Below are positions 29,242 through 38,567 of a stretch of DNA of 59,186 bases, piece after piece. Each line of letters starts with the position of its first letter. Positions within the stretch are counted from its first letter, which is position 1. The position numbers were made by a program, and so were the translations under genes. Source of the DNA: Castellaniella sp035707805 (lineage in GTDB: Bacteria > Pseudomonadota > Gammaproteobacteria > Burkholderiales > Burkholderiaceae_B); assembly GCA_035707805.1 (NCBI GenBank), contig DASSTS010000032.1:1-59186 (forward strand), given 5' to 3'. The notes beneath the pieces are model-generated. The model saw nothing but the letters and a program-made list of their open reading frames with translations, ran no database searches and was not told the DNA's origin.

Positions 29242-30006
29242 TCATCCACCCACCGCTGATGAGACTCGGTGGGCTGCGGCGCGCAGCGCCTGGGCGGCCG
29301 GGCCGTCCGGATCGGGCCGCAGGGACGCAGCGTGCCCCACCAGCGTCAGGGCCAGCAGCAGTTGGCCCTGCGCGTCCAGCACCGGCACGCTCAGGGCGTT
29401 GATGCCCGCGACGTGCTCGCCTTCCACCACCGCCAGGCCGCGCGCCCGGATGTCGCGGCGCGCGGACGCGGCCAGCCGCCGCGGCGGCGGATCCTGCCAG
29501 GCGGCAAAGACGCGCCCCGTGGCCGAGGACTCCGGATCGAAGAGGGCGCCCTCGGCCACGCCGACGGACACGCCGCGGCCCGGCTGGCAGACCCGGACGG
29601 CGGTCACGCCCGCCTGCCCGCTCACCGCGACAAAGCAGGTCTCGCCCAGGGACTGCGCCAGCATGCGGGCCTCTTCCGCGGCCAGCCGCAGGGGATCCTG
29701 GCGCGCCAGCCAGGACAGCGCCAGATCGCGCGCGGCGGGGCCGACGTCGTACTGCCCCGTCCGGGCGTCCTGGCTGACCCAGCCGGCACGGGCCAGGCTG
29801 ACCAGATAGCGGTAAGCCTTGGCCCGGTGCATGCCGGCACGGCGCGCCAGGTCCGACAGGCCGCAGGGCGCGCCCGCCCCGGCCAGCAGGCGGAACAGGT
29901 CCAGGCCGAGTTCCACCGACTGGATGCCCGGAATATCGCCGGGCCACGCCTGGGGCCGGGGCGCGGATGCCGGCTGCCCGGGAGAAACGTCGTTTTCAAG
30001 CGTCAT
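29242..30006 (-). CDS. IclR-family regulator, probably of the homogentisate genes
   Basis: A 254-residue IclR-type regulator. The N-terminal wHTH reads GIQSVELGLDLFRLLA, LSDLARRAGMHRAKAYRYL and GWVSQDARTGQYDVG; the C-terminal effector domain has TCFVAVSGQAG and SVPVLDAQGQLLLALTLVG. I chose the ATG at 30006, since the frame upstream is low-complexity. It is divergent from the homogentisate-dioxygenase-like gene. HmgR of Pseudomonas putida, which controls homogentisate genes, is also an IclR protein, so this role is likely but not proven. Confidence 0.85.
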   Translation of the reverse strand: MTLENDVSPGQPASAPRPQAWPGDIPGIQSVELGLDLFRLLAGAGAPCGLSDLARRAGMHRAKAYRYLVSLARAGWVSQDARTGQYDVGPAARDLALSWLARQDPLRLAAEEARMLAQSLGETCFVAVSGQAGVTAVRVCQPGRGVSVGVAEGALFDPESSATGRVFAAWQDPPPRRLAASARRDIRARGLAVVEGEHVAGINALSVPVLDAQGQLLLALTLVGHAASLRPDPDGPAAQALRAAAHRVSSAVGG

Positions 30007-30211
30007 GAGAGTTCCTGTTTCTTGAATTCCCCGCCCCTCGCCCGCGCCGCCGGCCGGACCGGCGCGCACGGCGGGTCGCGTGCATCAGCAGGCGCGATCC
30101 ATTCATGGGCAAAAACTGTTGGACGCCCGCGCGAGGCTTGTCTTACATTGGATTCGTTGCGTTAATAATAACATTGTTAATTATTTCATAACAACCCTAC
30201 GGAGACCTTCC
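30007..30211. promoter_or_regulatory. IclR/dioxygenase divergent promoter region with a palindrome
   Basis: 205 bases. A/T-rich at 30155-30190, where TAACATTGTTA (30169-30179) is an 11-base palindrome inside repeated GTTAAT/TTAAT sequence just before the dioxygenase start. It is a candidate IclR site overlapping the promoter. Confidence 0.4.
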
Positions 30212-31342
30212 ATGAAGAACCCCATCACTTTTCCCAAGGCCGAAGGCATCTACACCCGCCAGGCCCACTGCGACATCCCCGACGGCCTGTACGAACGCGA
30301 ACACGGCCGCAACGGCTTTTTTGGCCCGGCCAGCCACATCCTGCACACCCACAAGCCCACGGGCTGGACGAAATGGGAAGGCCCGCTGGAACTCACCCTG
30401 CTGGACCTGAACCGCCTGGACGACAGCGCCCCCTGCCCCTGGAAGGCGCAACGCTTCATGCACAACGGCCAGACGCAGGTCTGTTTCTGGAAATTCGAGG
30501 TCTCCATGCCCGACCTGGCGCGCAACGGCGATGGCGACATGATCCTGTTCTTCCACCGGGGCGAGGGTGAGTTCTTCTGCGACTACGGCCACATGAGCTA
30601 CCGCGAGGGCGACTACATCAACATCCCGCGCGGCACGACCTGGCGCCTGGAGACCTCGGTGCGCAACGAGGTGCTGACCATCGAGGCCACGGAAGACCTG
30701 TTCCAGCTGCCGGAACGCGGCATCACCGGCCGCCACGCGCAATTCGACCTGGCGGTGCTGGATACGCCGAAGATCGACGAGGCCTACCAGGCCCAGTACG
30801 GCGAACACGAGACCCGGGTGCGCGCCAAGCGCCGTCAGCAGGTGACGACGGTGACCTTCCCCTACAATTTCCTGGACACGGCCGGCTGGCATGGCGACTG
30901 CGTGCCGGTGAAGCTCAACTGGCGCGACATCCGCGAGCTGCTGTCGGACCGCTATCACCTGCCGCCGACGGTGCACGCGACTTTCCTGTCGAACACCATC
31001 ATCGTCTGCACGTTCGCCCCGCGCCCCATCGAAAGCGATCCGGGCGCGCTGAAGGTGCCCTTCTATCACAACAATGACGAGTTCGACGAGTCGATCTTCT
31101 ATCACCAGGGCAATTTCTTCAGCCGCGACAACATCAAGCCGGGGATGTTCACGCTGCACCCCTCGGGTTTCCATCACGGGCCGCACCCCAAGGCTTTCGC
31201 GGCCGCCGCGGCCAACAACCAGGGCGAGCGCAAGTACACCGACGAGGTCGCGGTGATGATCGATTCACGCTATCCGCTGGAACTGGATGTGCTGCCGGAA
31301 GGGGTGAAGGTGCCGGGGTATGTGGATTCGTGGAAAGAGTGA
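30212..31342 (+). CDS. Homogentisate 1,2-dioxygenase-like enzyme (second copy, divergent)
   Basis: A 376-residue cupin of the homogentisate dioxygenase superfamily, about 55 residues shorter than HmgA and clearly distinct from the hmgA at 31.5 kb. Candidate iron ligands are His286 in FYHNNDEFDES, Asp292 or Glu293, and His321/His322 in GFHHGPHP, matching the His-x5-Glu...His pattern of HmgA with a possible Glu-to-Asp change. An AGGAGA-like site (GGAGA) precedes the ATG. It is divergent from the IclR gene and convergent with hmgA. It may cleave homogentisate or a related hydroquinone made by the upstream oxygenases. Confidence 0.75.
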   Translation: MKNPITFPKAEGIYTRQAHCDIPDGLYEREHGRNGFFGPASHILHTHKPTGWTKWEGPLELTLLDLNRLDDSAPCPWKAQRFMHNGQTQVCFWKFEVSMPDLARNGDGDMILFFHRGEGEFFCDYGHMSYREGDYINIPRGTTWRLETSVRNEVLTIEATEDLFQLPERGITGRHAQFDLAVLDTPKIDEAYQAQYGEHETRVRAKRRQQVTTVTFPYNFLDTAGWHGDCVPVKLNWRDIRELLSDRYHLPPTVHATFLSNTIIVCTFAPRPIESDPGALKVPFYHNNDEFDESIFYHQGNFFSRDNIKPGMFTLHPSGFHHGPHPKAFAAAAANNQGERKYTDEVAVMIDSRYPLELDVLPEGVKVPGYVDSWKE

Positions 31343-31522
31343 ATGCAGGCGGACTGCCCGGCCCGTCTTCGTCCAGCCGGGCGGTGGACGAACTCGGCCT
31401 TCGGCCTCAGACACGCCCACCGACTGCCCCCGGCTTCCCTTCAGAAGCGGCCGGCGCCTCGAGCGGTTGCGCTACGCGCCTTCACCCGCCTCCCCTCGGG
31501 ATGGCTTCAGTCGGACAAAGGA

Positions 31523-32818
31523 CTACCGCCGCGTCGGGTCGAAGTGCTTTTCCAGGCCTTGCCAGCAGCGGTAGTACTCGCGCTGGCGCTGGGGCGATTC
31601 CAGGGCCTGGCGGGTGGCCTGGATCGCCACGGGCGTCTCGAACATGAACGCCATGGTGTCGGCGATGATGTCCGGCCGGGAGGTGTCGGCCGCGCTGGCC
31701 TTGGCAAAGGTCTCGGCGTCGGGGCCGTGGCCCGTCATGGTGTTGTGCAGCGAGGCGCCGCCGGGCTGGAAGCCCTCGGCCTTGGCGTCGTAGCGGCCGT
31801 GCACTAGGCCCATGAATTCGCCGGCCAGGTTGCGGTGGAACCAGGGCGGGCGGAACGTGTCCCGCATCGCCAGGATGCGCGGGGCGAAGGCGACGAAGTC
31901 GATGGTGTCCACGCCCGGCACGGCGCTGGGCGCGTGCAACACCAGGAAGATCGACGGATCGGGGTGGTCGTAGGTGATCGAACCGATCGCGTTGAAGCGG
32001 CGCAGGTCGTACTGGTACGGCGTGTTGTTGCCATGCCAGGCCACCACGTCCAGGGGCGAATGGTCGATGCGGGCGCTCCAGAAACGGCCCTGGAATTTCG
32101 CCAGCAGCTCGAAGTCGCCCTCGATATCCTCGTAGGCGGCCACGGGCGCGAGGAAGTCGCGCGGGTTGGCCAGGCCGTTCGAGCCGATCACGCCCAGGTC
32201 GGGCAGGCGGAAATGCGCGCCGGGATTCTCGCAGACGTAGCCGCGCGCCGCGCCGTCGGGCAGGCGCACCTGGAAGCGCACGCCGCGCGGGATGACGGCG
32301 ATTTCCTGGGGTTCGACGCGCAGCACGCCCAGTTCGGTGGCCAGTTCCAGGCGGCCCTGCTGCGGCACGATCAACAGTTCGCCGTCGGCGTCGTAGAAAT
32401 AGCGGTCCCGCATCGAGCGGTTGGCGGCGTACAGGTGGATGCCACAGCCGGCGTTGCCGCCCATGGTGACCATGCCGTCCACGAAGTCGACGGCGTCTTC
32501 GCCGGGCAGGGGCAGCGGATCCCAGCGCAGCGGGTCCGGCGGCGTGGGGACTTCGTCATAGCGGCTGAGCCAGCGCGCGCCGGCCGGGGACGGCTGGAAG
32601 GGCCCGTGCGTGGCCGCGGGCCGGATGCGGTACAGCCAGGATCGGCGATTGGCGTGGCGCGGCGCCGTGAAGGCGGTGCCCGACAGTTGTTCGGCATACA
32701 GGCCGTAGGGGGCCCGCTGGGGGGAATTGCGCCCGGCCGGCAGGGCGCCGGGCAGGGCCTCGGTGGCGAATTCGTTGCCAAAGCCGCTCTGATATTCCAA
32801 GCTGGATGTCGTGCTCAT
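31523..32818 (-). CDS. hmgA: Homogentisate 1,2-dioxygenase
   Basis: A 431-residue HmgA of normal length. It opens homogentisate to maleylacetoacetate with O2 and Fe(II). N-terminal YQSGFGNEFATEALPGALP and the iron-site segment PWFHRNLAGEFMGLVHG with LHNTMTGHGPD are intact. The ATG at 32818 has GGGAGA upstream. It is the last of three linked leftward genes (fumarylacetoacetase, isomerase, hmgA) that take homogentisate to fumarate and acetoacetate. The 180 bases after its stop, shared with the convergent dioxygenase-like gene, hold no gene that I can support. Confidence 0.96.
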   Translation of the reverse strand: MSTTSSLEYQSGFGNEFATEALPGALPAGRNSPQRAPYGLYAEQLSGTAFTAPRHANRRSWLYRIRPAATHGPFQPSPAGARWLSRYDEVPTPPDPLRWDPLPLPGEDAVDFVDGMVTMGGNAGCGIHLYAANRSMRDRYFYDADGELLIVPQQGRLELATELGVLRVEPQEIAVIPRGVRFQVRLPDGAARGYVCENPGAHFRLPDLGVIGSNGLANPRDFLAPVAAYEDIEGDFELLAKFQGRFWSARIDHSPLDVVAWHGNNTPYQYDLRRFNAIGSITYDHPDPSIFLVLHAPSAVPGVDTIDFVAFAPRILAMRDTFRPPWFHRNLAGEFMGLVHGRYDAKAEGFQPGGASLHNTMTGHGPDAETFAKASAADTSRPDIIADTMAFMFETPVAIQATRQALESPQRQREYYRCWQGLEKHFDPTRR

Positions 32819-32835
32819 GATGATCTCCCGTCCCG

Positions 32836-33480
32836 TCATTCGGCGTCGGGCTGCGCGTCCGGGCGCGCGGCCTGGAATGCCGGCAGCGATTCGCAGTGCG
32901 CCGCGATCCGCGCGATCGTCGGAAAGGGCGACAGATCCACATCATAGCGGCGCGCGTTGTAGACCTGGGGCACCAGGCAGCAGTCGGCCAGGCCCGGTTC
33001 GTCGCCGTGGCAGCAGCGCCCCGTCCCGGGCGATTGCAGCTGCGCCTCCAGCGACTGGAAGCCCAGTTGCACCCAATGCCGGTACCAGTCGTCGCGGGCG
33101 GACTGCTCGATCTTCAGCTCGTGCGCCAGCCAGCGCAGGACGCGCAGGTTGTTCAGGGGATGGATGTCGCAGGCGATGTGCAGCGCCAGGGCGCGCACCC
33201 GGGCGCGGCCCGCCGCGTCGGCCGGCAGCAGGGTGGCTGGGCCGTGCGTCTCGTCCAGGTATTCCATGATCGCCAGGGACTGGGTCAGGATCCGGCCGCC
33301 CTCGTCCAGTGCCGGCACCAGGCCCTCGGGATTGCGGTGCCGGTAGTCGTCCCCCAGTTGCTCGCCGCCGTGGCGCAGCAGGTGCACGGGCACGACGCGG
33401 TAATCCAGGCCCTTCAGGCCCAGGGCGATCCGGACGCGGTAGGCCGCCGAGCTGCGGAAATACGAATAAAGTTCCAGCAT
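32836..33480 (-). CDS. maiA: Maleylacetoacetate isomerase (zeta-class GST)
   Basis: A 214-residue zeta-class glutathione transferase. The N-terminus LYSYFRSSAAYRVRIALGLK holds the SSxxxR(V/I)RIAL glutathione site of maleylacetoacetate isomerases. It turns maleylacetoacetate into fumarylacetoacetate using glutathione. I chose the ATG at 33480 by family alignment; an ATG at 33495 directly after the preceding stop is possible. It starts within 16 bases of the fumarylacetoacetase stop and ends 17 bases before hmgA, so the three genes form one unit. Confidence 0.93.
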   Translation of the reverse strand: MLELYSYFRSSAAYRVRIALGLKGLDYRVVPVHLLRHGGEQLGDDYRHRNPEGLVPALDEGGRILTQSLAIMEYLDETHGPATLLPADAAGRARVRALALHIACDIHPLNNLRVLRWLAHELKIEQSARDDWYRHWVQLGFQSLEAQLQSPGTGRCCHGDEPGLADCCLVPQVYNARRYDVDLSPFPTIARIAAHCESLPAFQAARPDAQPDAE

Positions 33481-33495
33481 GGGATCGGTTTCCAT

Positions 33496-34515
33496 TCAGG
33501 CGCCCGCGCGGCGCTCGACCGTCTGCTCGATGGCGCCGAAGATGTCCTCACCCCGGGCGTCACTCATGTGGATGCGCACCCGGTCGCCGAAGCGCATGAA
33601 GGGCGTGACCGGGGCGCCGCCCTCGATGGTCTCGTACATGCGGACCTCGGCGATGCAGCAGTAGCCCACCCCGCCGTTGCGGATGCTCGAACCATGCAGC
33701 CCGCCCTGCTTGTTGGACACCGTGCCCGAACCAATGATGGTCCCGGCCGCCAGACGGCGCGTGCGGGCGGCATGCGCGACCAGTTGCGGGAAATCGAAAG
33801 TCATGTCCTGGCCGGCGTCCGGGCGGCCGAAAGGCTCGCCGTTCAGCTCGACCCGCAGCGGCAGGTGGACCTTGCCCTCGCGCCAGGCCTCGCCCAGTTC
33901 GTCGGGCGTGACGGCGACCGGCGAGAACGCGCTGGCCGGCTTGGACTGGAAGAACCCGAAGCCCTTGGCCAGCTCGCCCGGGATCAGGCCGCGCAGGGAC
34001 ACGTCGTTGACCAGCATCAGCAGCCGGATCGCGCCGGCGGCGTCCGCCGGGCTCGCGCCCATGGGCACGTCGCCGGTGACGATGGCGACCTCGGCCTCCA
34101 GGTCGATGCCCCAGTCCTCCGTGTCGGCGACGATGGGGTCGCGCGGCCCGATGAAGCTGTCCGAGCCTCCCTGGTACATCAGGGGATCGGTGAAGAAAGA
34201 TTCCGGCACCTGGCTGTTGCGCGCGCGGCGCACGAGTTCCACGTGATTCAGGTAGGCCGAGCCGTCGGCCCACTGGTAGGCGCGCGGCAGCGGCGAATGG
34301 CAGGCCGCCGGATCGAAGGGGCGGGCCGCGCCGTCCTGGCCCGAATTGAGCCGGTCGTAGGCGGCGCGCAGCCCGGGCAGGCAGGCATCCCAGTCGTCCA
34401 GCGCCGCCTGCAGGGTGGGCGCGATCTCGGGCACGGCGACGCACTGCGCCAGGTCCCGGGACACGACGACCAGACGGCCGTCGCGCGACTCGTTTTTCAA
34501 GGTGGCAAGTTTCAT
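33496..34515 (-). CDS. fahA: Fumarylacetoacetase (FAH family)
   Basis: A 339-residue FAH-family hydrolase. Metal-binding region: DLEAEVAIVTGDVP, followed by LVNDVSLRG, with SGTVSNKQGG later in the fold. It splits fumarylacetoacetate into fumarate and acetoacetate, the last step of homogentisate degradation. Length and motifs fit the short bacterial form. It lies upstream of maiA and hmgA and 69 bases after the TRAP binding-protein gene, so all six genes may be one transcript with a hairpin between the transport and enzyme halves. Confidence 0.9.
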   Translation of the reverse strand: MKLATLKNESRDGRLVVVSRDLAQCVAVPEIAPTLQAALDDWDACLPGLRAAYDRLNSGQDGAARPFDPAACHSPLPRAYQWADGSAYLNHVELVRRARNSQVPESFFTDPLMYQGGSDSFIGPRDPIVADTEDWGIDLEAEVAIVTGDVPMGASPADAAGAIRLLMLVNDVSLRGLIPGELAKGFGFFQSKPASAFSPVAVTPDELGEAWREGKVHLPLRVELNGEPFGRPDAGQDMTFDFPQLVAHAARTRRLAAGTIIGSGTVSNKQGGLHGSSIRNGGVGYCCIAEVRMYETIEGGAPVTPFMRFGDRVRIHMSDARGEDIFGAIEQTVERRAGA

Positions 34516-34555
34516 GAGGACTCCGGTTGCCCGGGCCAGCCGCGGCGGGCCCGGC

Positions 34556-34574
34556 GCGCGGGGCGGCCCCGCGC
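34556..34574 (-). terminator. GC-rich hairpin between dctP and fahA
   Basis: GCGCGGGG and CCCCGCGC pair perfectly around CGG. There is no T-run, so it is more likely a partial terminator or an mRNA stabiliser that sets binding-protein output above the downstream enzymes. Confidence 0.45.
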
Positions 34575-34584
34575 AACAGCTGAT

Positions 34585-35565
34585 TTACTTCAGTTCGGCC
34601 TGGACCTGGTCGAACAGATCCTGGCCCACGCTGGGGATGAACATCTTCCAGACCGGCTGGACGCGCTCGCGCATGCGGTCGTGCTCGGCATCGCTGACCT
34701 CGTTGATCTCCATGCCGTGCTTGGCCATGGTTTCCTTGGCCGACTGCGCCTGGGCGCGCGCCACCTGGCGCTGATAGGTGCGGGCCTCGACGGCGGAATC
34801 CTTTAGGATCTTCTGTTGGTCGGGCGTGAGCTTGTCCCAGAACGCCTTGGACACCAGCGGGATGAAGGCGCCGTAGCTATGGCGCGTGATGGACAGGTAT
34901 TTCTGGACCTCGTAGAGCTTGAGCGCGGCGATCACGGCGTTGGGCGTGCCCTGGCCGTCGATGGTGCGGGTCTCCAGCGCGGTGTAGAGCTCGGGCACCG
35001 CCAGCGGCACCGGATTGGCGCCCAAGGCCTTGATGGTCTCCTGGGTGATCTTGGCCTGGATCGAACGGAACTTCAGGCCCTCGAAGTCCTCGACCTTGAC
35101 GATCGGATGCTTGCTGTTGGTGGCGTTGAAGAAACCGTTTTCCCAATACGCCAGGCCCACCAGCCCGTGCGCGGGCAGGGTCTCCAGCAGTTTCTGGCCC
35201 ACCGGGCCGTCCAGCACTTTTTCCGCCTGCTGGTCGTTCTTGAACAGGAAGGGGAAATCCAGGATCTCGTAGGCCTTGACCATGCCCGTCAGGGTGGTGG
35301 TCTGGGGCACGGTGAATTCGATCGTGCCGCCCTGCAGGGCGGAGGTCACCTGCACGTCGTTGCCCAGCGCGCCACTGTAGTAGGGCTTGATGACGATGTC
35401 GCCGTGGCTCTTGGCCTTGACCAGCTCGACGAACTTGGCCACGCCCTGGCCCTGGTGGGATTTCTCCGGCAGGGTGACGGCGAATTTCGCGGTGACGGCC
35501 GCCCAGGCGGAGCCGGACAGGGTCGCGGCCAGCAGGCCGACGAGCAGGGGGGTGCGGATTTTCAT
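34585..35565 (-). CDS. TRAP transporter substrate-binding protein (DctP type)
   Basis: A 326-residue DctP-family binding protein. Signal peptide of about 22 residues (cleavage after AWA). The conserved Arg that binds the substrate carboxylate is in GLKFRSIQ. It delivers a carboxylate to the DctQ/DctM pair encoded just upstream. Its position before the homogentisate genes suggests an aromatic or keto acid, but TRAP specificity cannot be read from sequence. Confidence 0.92.
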   Translation of the reverse strand: MKIRTPLLVGLLAATLSGSAWAAVTAKFAVTLPEKSHQGQGVAKFVELVKAKSHGDIVIKPYYSGALGNDVQVTSALQGGTIEFTVPQTTTLTGMVKAYEILDFPFLFKNDQQAEKVLDGPVGQKLLETLPAHGLVGLAYWENGFFNATNSKHPIVKVEDFEGLKFRSIQAKITQETIKALGANPVPLAVPELYTALETRTIDGQGTPNAVIAALKLYEVQKYLSITRHSYGAFIPLVSKAFWDKLTPDQQKILKDSAVEARTYQRQVARAQAQSAKETMAKHGMEINEVSDAEHDRMRERVQPVWKMFIPSVGQDLFDQVQAELK

Positions 35566-35605
35566 GGAATGTCTCCTTGGGTGGAATCGGACGGGGCGCC
35601 GGGCT

Positions 35606-36883
35606 CTACCGCCACCATTGGGCGGGCACGGTCACCAGTTCGGGGAACAGGATCAGGGCGATCAGCAGCGAGACCAGGGCCAACAGGAACGGCCCGATGC
35701 CGCGCGAGGCCTGGGCCATGGAGACCTTGCCCACGGAGCTGACGACGTTCAGCACCACGCCCACGGGCGGGGTGATCATGCCGATCGAGCAGTTCATGAT
35801 GAAGATGACGCCGAAATAGACGGGGTCGATGTCGGCCGCCTGCACGATCGGCAGGAAGACCGGCGTGAAGATCAGCACGATGGGGATGAAGTCCAGCACC
35901 ATGCCGGCAAAGAACACCACGACCATCATGGCGGCCATCAGGACCATCGGGTGATCCGACAGGCCCTGCAGCCAGCCGCCCACCTGGCCGGAAATGTCGG
36001 TGATGGTGATCATGTAGGACGCCACCATCGCCAGCGCGGCCAGCAGCAGCACGACCGAGGTCGTCTGAGCCGTGGACAGCAGGCATTCGTAGACCTTGCG
36101 CCAGCTGAGTTCCCGGTACACCACGACACCGACGAACAGCGCGTAGGCGGCCGCCACCACGGCGGATTCGGTCGGGGTGAAGATGCCGAAGCGCAGGCCG
36201 CCGATGATGATGACCGGCAGCATCAGCGCCCAGCCGCCCTGCCCCAGCAGGCGCAGGCGGCGCCCCCAGGGCACCCGGGGCGTCAGGGAAGCCTTTTGCC
36301 GCCGGGCGACGAACCACCAGGACACGGTCAGGAACACGCCCATCAGCACGCCGGGCACGATACCGGCCAGGAACAGGCGGGTGATCGACACATTGGCCAC
36401 CACGCCGAAGATCAGGAAGCCGATCGAGGGCGGGATGACCGGCGCGATAATGCCGCTGGCGGCCATCAGGCCGCAGGCGCGGGCGGGGTCGTAGCCGGCC
36501 TGGCGCATCATGGGCACCAGGATCGCCGCCAGCGCGGCCGTGTCCGCCACGGCGGAGCCCGACAGGCTGGCGAGCAGGATGCCGGCGCAGATCGCCACAT
36601 AGCCCAGGCCGCCGCGCAGATGGCCGACGAAGGCGCTGGCCATGTCCACGATGCGCTTGGACAGACCGCCCGCATTCATGAATTCACCGGCCAGGATGAA
36701 GAACGGCACCGCCATCAGCACGAAATTGTCGGCCCCCGCGACGGCGTTCTGCACCACGATCTGGGCGTCGAACTGGCCGGTCATCAGCATCAGCGCCACC
36801 CCGGCGAACATCAGGGCGAAGGCGATCGGCAGGCCCAGCGCGATCAGGCCCAGCAAGGTGCCCAGGAAGATCAGCGCGCTCAT
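35606..36883 (-). CDS. TRAP transporter large permease (DctM type)
   Basis: A 425-residue membrane protein with about 12 segments. Typical DctM motifs: MAVPFFILAGEFMNAGG, SGSAVADTAALAAILVP and ASGIIAPVIPPSIGFLIFG. It uses the sodium gradient to move the substrate. Its ATG overlaps the dctQ stop (ATGA), which places its start at 36883 and shows coupling. Confidence 0.95.
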   Translation of the reverse strand: MSALIFLGTLLGLIALGLPIAFALMFAGVALMLMTGQFDAQIVVQNAVAGADNFVLMAVPFFILAGEFMNAGGLSKRIVDMASAFVGHLRGGLGYVAICAGILLASLSGSAVADTAALAAILVPMMRQAGYDPARACGLMAASGIIAPVIPPSIGFLIFGVVANVSITRLFLAGIVPGVLMGVFLTVSWWFVARRQKASLTPRVPWGRRLRLLGQGGWALMLPVIIIGGLRFGIFTPTESAVVAAAYALFVGVVVYRELSWRKVYECLLSTAQTTSVVLLLAALAMVASYMITITDISGQVGGWLQGLSDHPMVLMAAMMVVVFFAGMVLDFIPIVLIFTPVFLPIVQAADIDPVYFGVIFIMNCSIGMITPPVGVVLNVVSSVGKVSMAQASRGIGPFLLALVSLLIALILFPELVTVPAQWWR

Positions 36884-37482
36884 GGGCGGTCCTTGTTCTG
36901 CGTGGACGAGCCGCGGCCTGCGTCCCCCTCGCGCCTTGCAAGGGGTTCGGACTCGTCCTCGATCCGCCCGGCCAGGCCCTCGATGCGGTCGGCCAGGTCT
37001 TCGGTCAGGCCGTCGTCGATGCCGGCCAGCGCCCGGCGGATGTTGTTGCACACCGGGAAGATCAGCGCCACGCCGAACACCAGCGCCGTCCCGTACAGCC
37101 AGGCGTAGGAGATGCCCAGGACCGGATAGGTGTTGCCCAGGTTGATCTGGGTCTGGCGCCATCCGCCGACGATGAAGATGCCGCAGCCGATCAGCAGCAG
37201 CGCGCCGGTGAAGACCACCAGCATGCGGCGCGTGCGCGGCCCGACGGCCCGCTGCAGCGTGTCGAACCCGATGTGGATGCGCCGCGCCGAGGCCAGGACC
37301 GCGCCCATGAAGATCAGCCAGACGAACAGCAGGCGCGAGAGTTCTTCCGAGATGGCGATGCCGGAATTGAAGGCGTAGCGCAGCACGACATTGCCGAATA
37401 CCAGGATGCCCATGATCGCCAGGCAGGCGACGATCAGGATCTCGAAAGCCCTGGAAACCAGGTGGGCGGTATGGCGCATCAT
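36880..37482 (-). CDS. TRAP transporter small permease (DctQ type)
   Basis: A 200-residue protein with four membrane segments and the DctQ-like SGIAISEELSRLLFVWLIFMG. The C-terminal 45 residues are charged and unusually long for DctQ. The start is uncertain: twin ATGs at 37482 and 37479 fit the family best. It is the first gene of the leftward TRAP-homogentisate unit and is divergent from a LysR gene 161 bases away. Confidence 0.88.
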   Translation of the reverse strand: MMRHTAHLVSRAFEILIVACLAIMGILVFGNVVLRYAFNSGIAISEELSRLLFVWLIFMGAVLASARRIHIGFDTLQRAVGPRTRRMLVVFTGALLLIGCGIFIVGGWRQTQINLGNTYPVLGISYAWLYGTALVFGVALIFPVCNNIRRALAGIDDGLTEDLADRIEGLAGRIEDESEPLARREGDAGRGSSTQNKDRP

Positions 37483-37643
37483 CGGCGCCCGCCCTGCGGG
37501 ATGGCGGTTGTCATGTCTGTCTCCGTCTGGATGGGACGCTGCAGGCGACAATGCCCACGCGCCCTTGTCTTGGATGCCTCATTAGACGGAGTTTCCAGCT
37601 ATCATACAAACAGTTTTTATTCATCGATTCATAGGTTCTTTCG

Positions 37644-38546
37644 ATGGAAGTCACGCTCCGCCAGTTGCGCGCCTTTGCGGCGCTGGCCCGCACCGGCGGC
37701 TTTACGCGGGCGGCCGAATCCCTGCACATCACCCAGTCGGCCCTCAGCGGCCTGATCAAGGAACTGGAATCCCAATTGGGCGTGCGCCTGGTGGACCGCA
37801 GCACGCGGCGCATCCAGCTGTCGGAGGTCGGACGCGAGTTCCATTCCGTCGCCACGCGGGTGCTGCGCGACCTGGACGGCGCCCTGGAGAACATCGACAA
37901 TCTCAAGCGCCTGCGCCGCGGGATCGTGCGGATCGCCGCGCCCCAGCTCATGGCCAGCACTCTGGTCCCGGAGGTCATCGCCGGCTTTCGCCAGGCGCAT
38001 CCCCAGATCCAGGTCCACCTGCTGGACTGCGCGGTGGAAAACGCTATTGCCGAGGCGGTGCGCGGAGAGGTCGACATCAGCATCGGCCCGCATCGCGAAG
38101 GCCTGAGCGACGTCGCGGCCGATCCCTTGTTCGACCTGCCTTTCATGGCCGTGTTTCCCGCCGGCCACCCGCTGGCATCCCTGGAGCGCGTCTGTTGGGC
38201 GGACCTGATGCGCCATCCGCTGATCGTGCTGCACGGCCAGTTCACCGACCAGCTCGCCATGGACCTGCACCAGCTCTCGTCCACGCAGCCGGTGCGCCCC
38301 AGCCACGAGGTCACCTTCATGAGCACCGCCCTGAGCATGGTGAACGCCGGCCTGGGCGTGACCGCCTGCCTGCCGTATGCCCAGCGCCTGGTGGACCTCT
38401 ATGGCCTGCAGGCGCGGCCGCTGCACGATCCCGAGATCCGGCGGAAGTTTTTCATCTACAGCCGCCAGCACGCCAGCCTGCCGCCCGCGGCCGAAGCCTT
38501 CGTGCAGTATCTGCACGAACACGTGGGGCAGCGCGAATGGGGGTGA
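37644..38546 (+). CDS. LysR regulator, divergent from the TRAP-homogentisate genes
   Basis: A 300-residue LysR protein. HTH: TGGFTRAAESLHITQSALSG, followed by LESQLGVRLVDRSTRRIQLS. The effector domain is of normal length. The A/T-rich promoter region to its left (37570-37640) serves it and the TRAP genes. It is the natural candidate to control uptake and perhaps homogentisate breakdown; the IclR protein at 29.2 kb is the rival. It is convergent with the MaoC-type hydratase gene. Confidence 0.88.
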   Translation: MEVTLRQLRAFAALARTGGFTRAAESLHITQSALSGLIKELESQLGVRLVDRSTRRIQLSEVGREFHSVATRVLRDLDGALENIDNLKRLRRGIVRIAAPQLMASTLVPEVIAGFRQAHPQIQVHLLDCAVENAIAEAVRGEVDISIGPHREGLSDVAADPLFDLPFMAVFPAGHPLASLERVCWADLMRHPLIVLHGQFTDQLAMDLHQLSSTQPVRPSHEVTFMSTALSMVNAGLGVTACLPYAQRLVDLYGLQARPLHDPEIRRKFFIYSRQHASLPPAAEAFVQYLHEHVGQREWG

Positions 38547-38567
38547 ATCCGCCGCGCGGGCCGTCCC

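Noticed and set aside
31343..31522. Small genes between the two dioxygenase genes
   Set aside because: Short open frames exist, but none has a ribosome site or a plausible protein sequence; I see only a GC-rich spacer with minor repeats.
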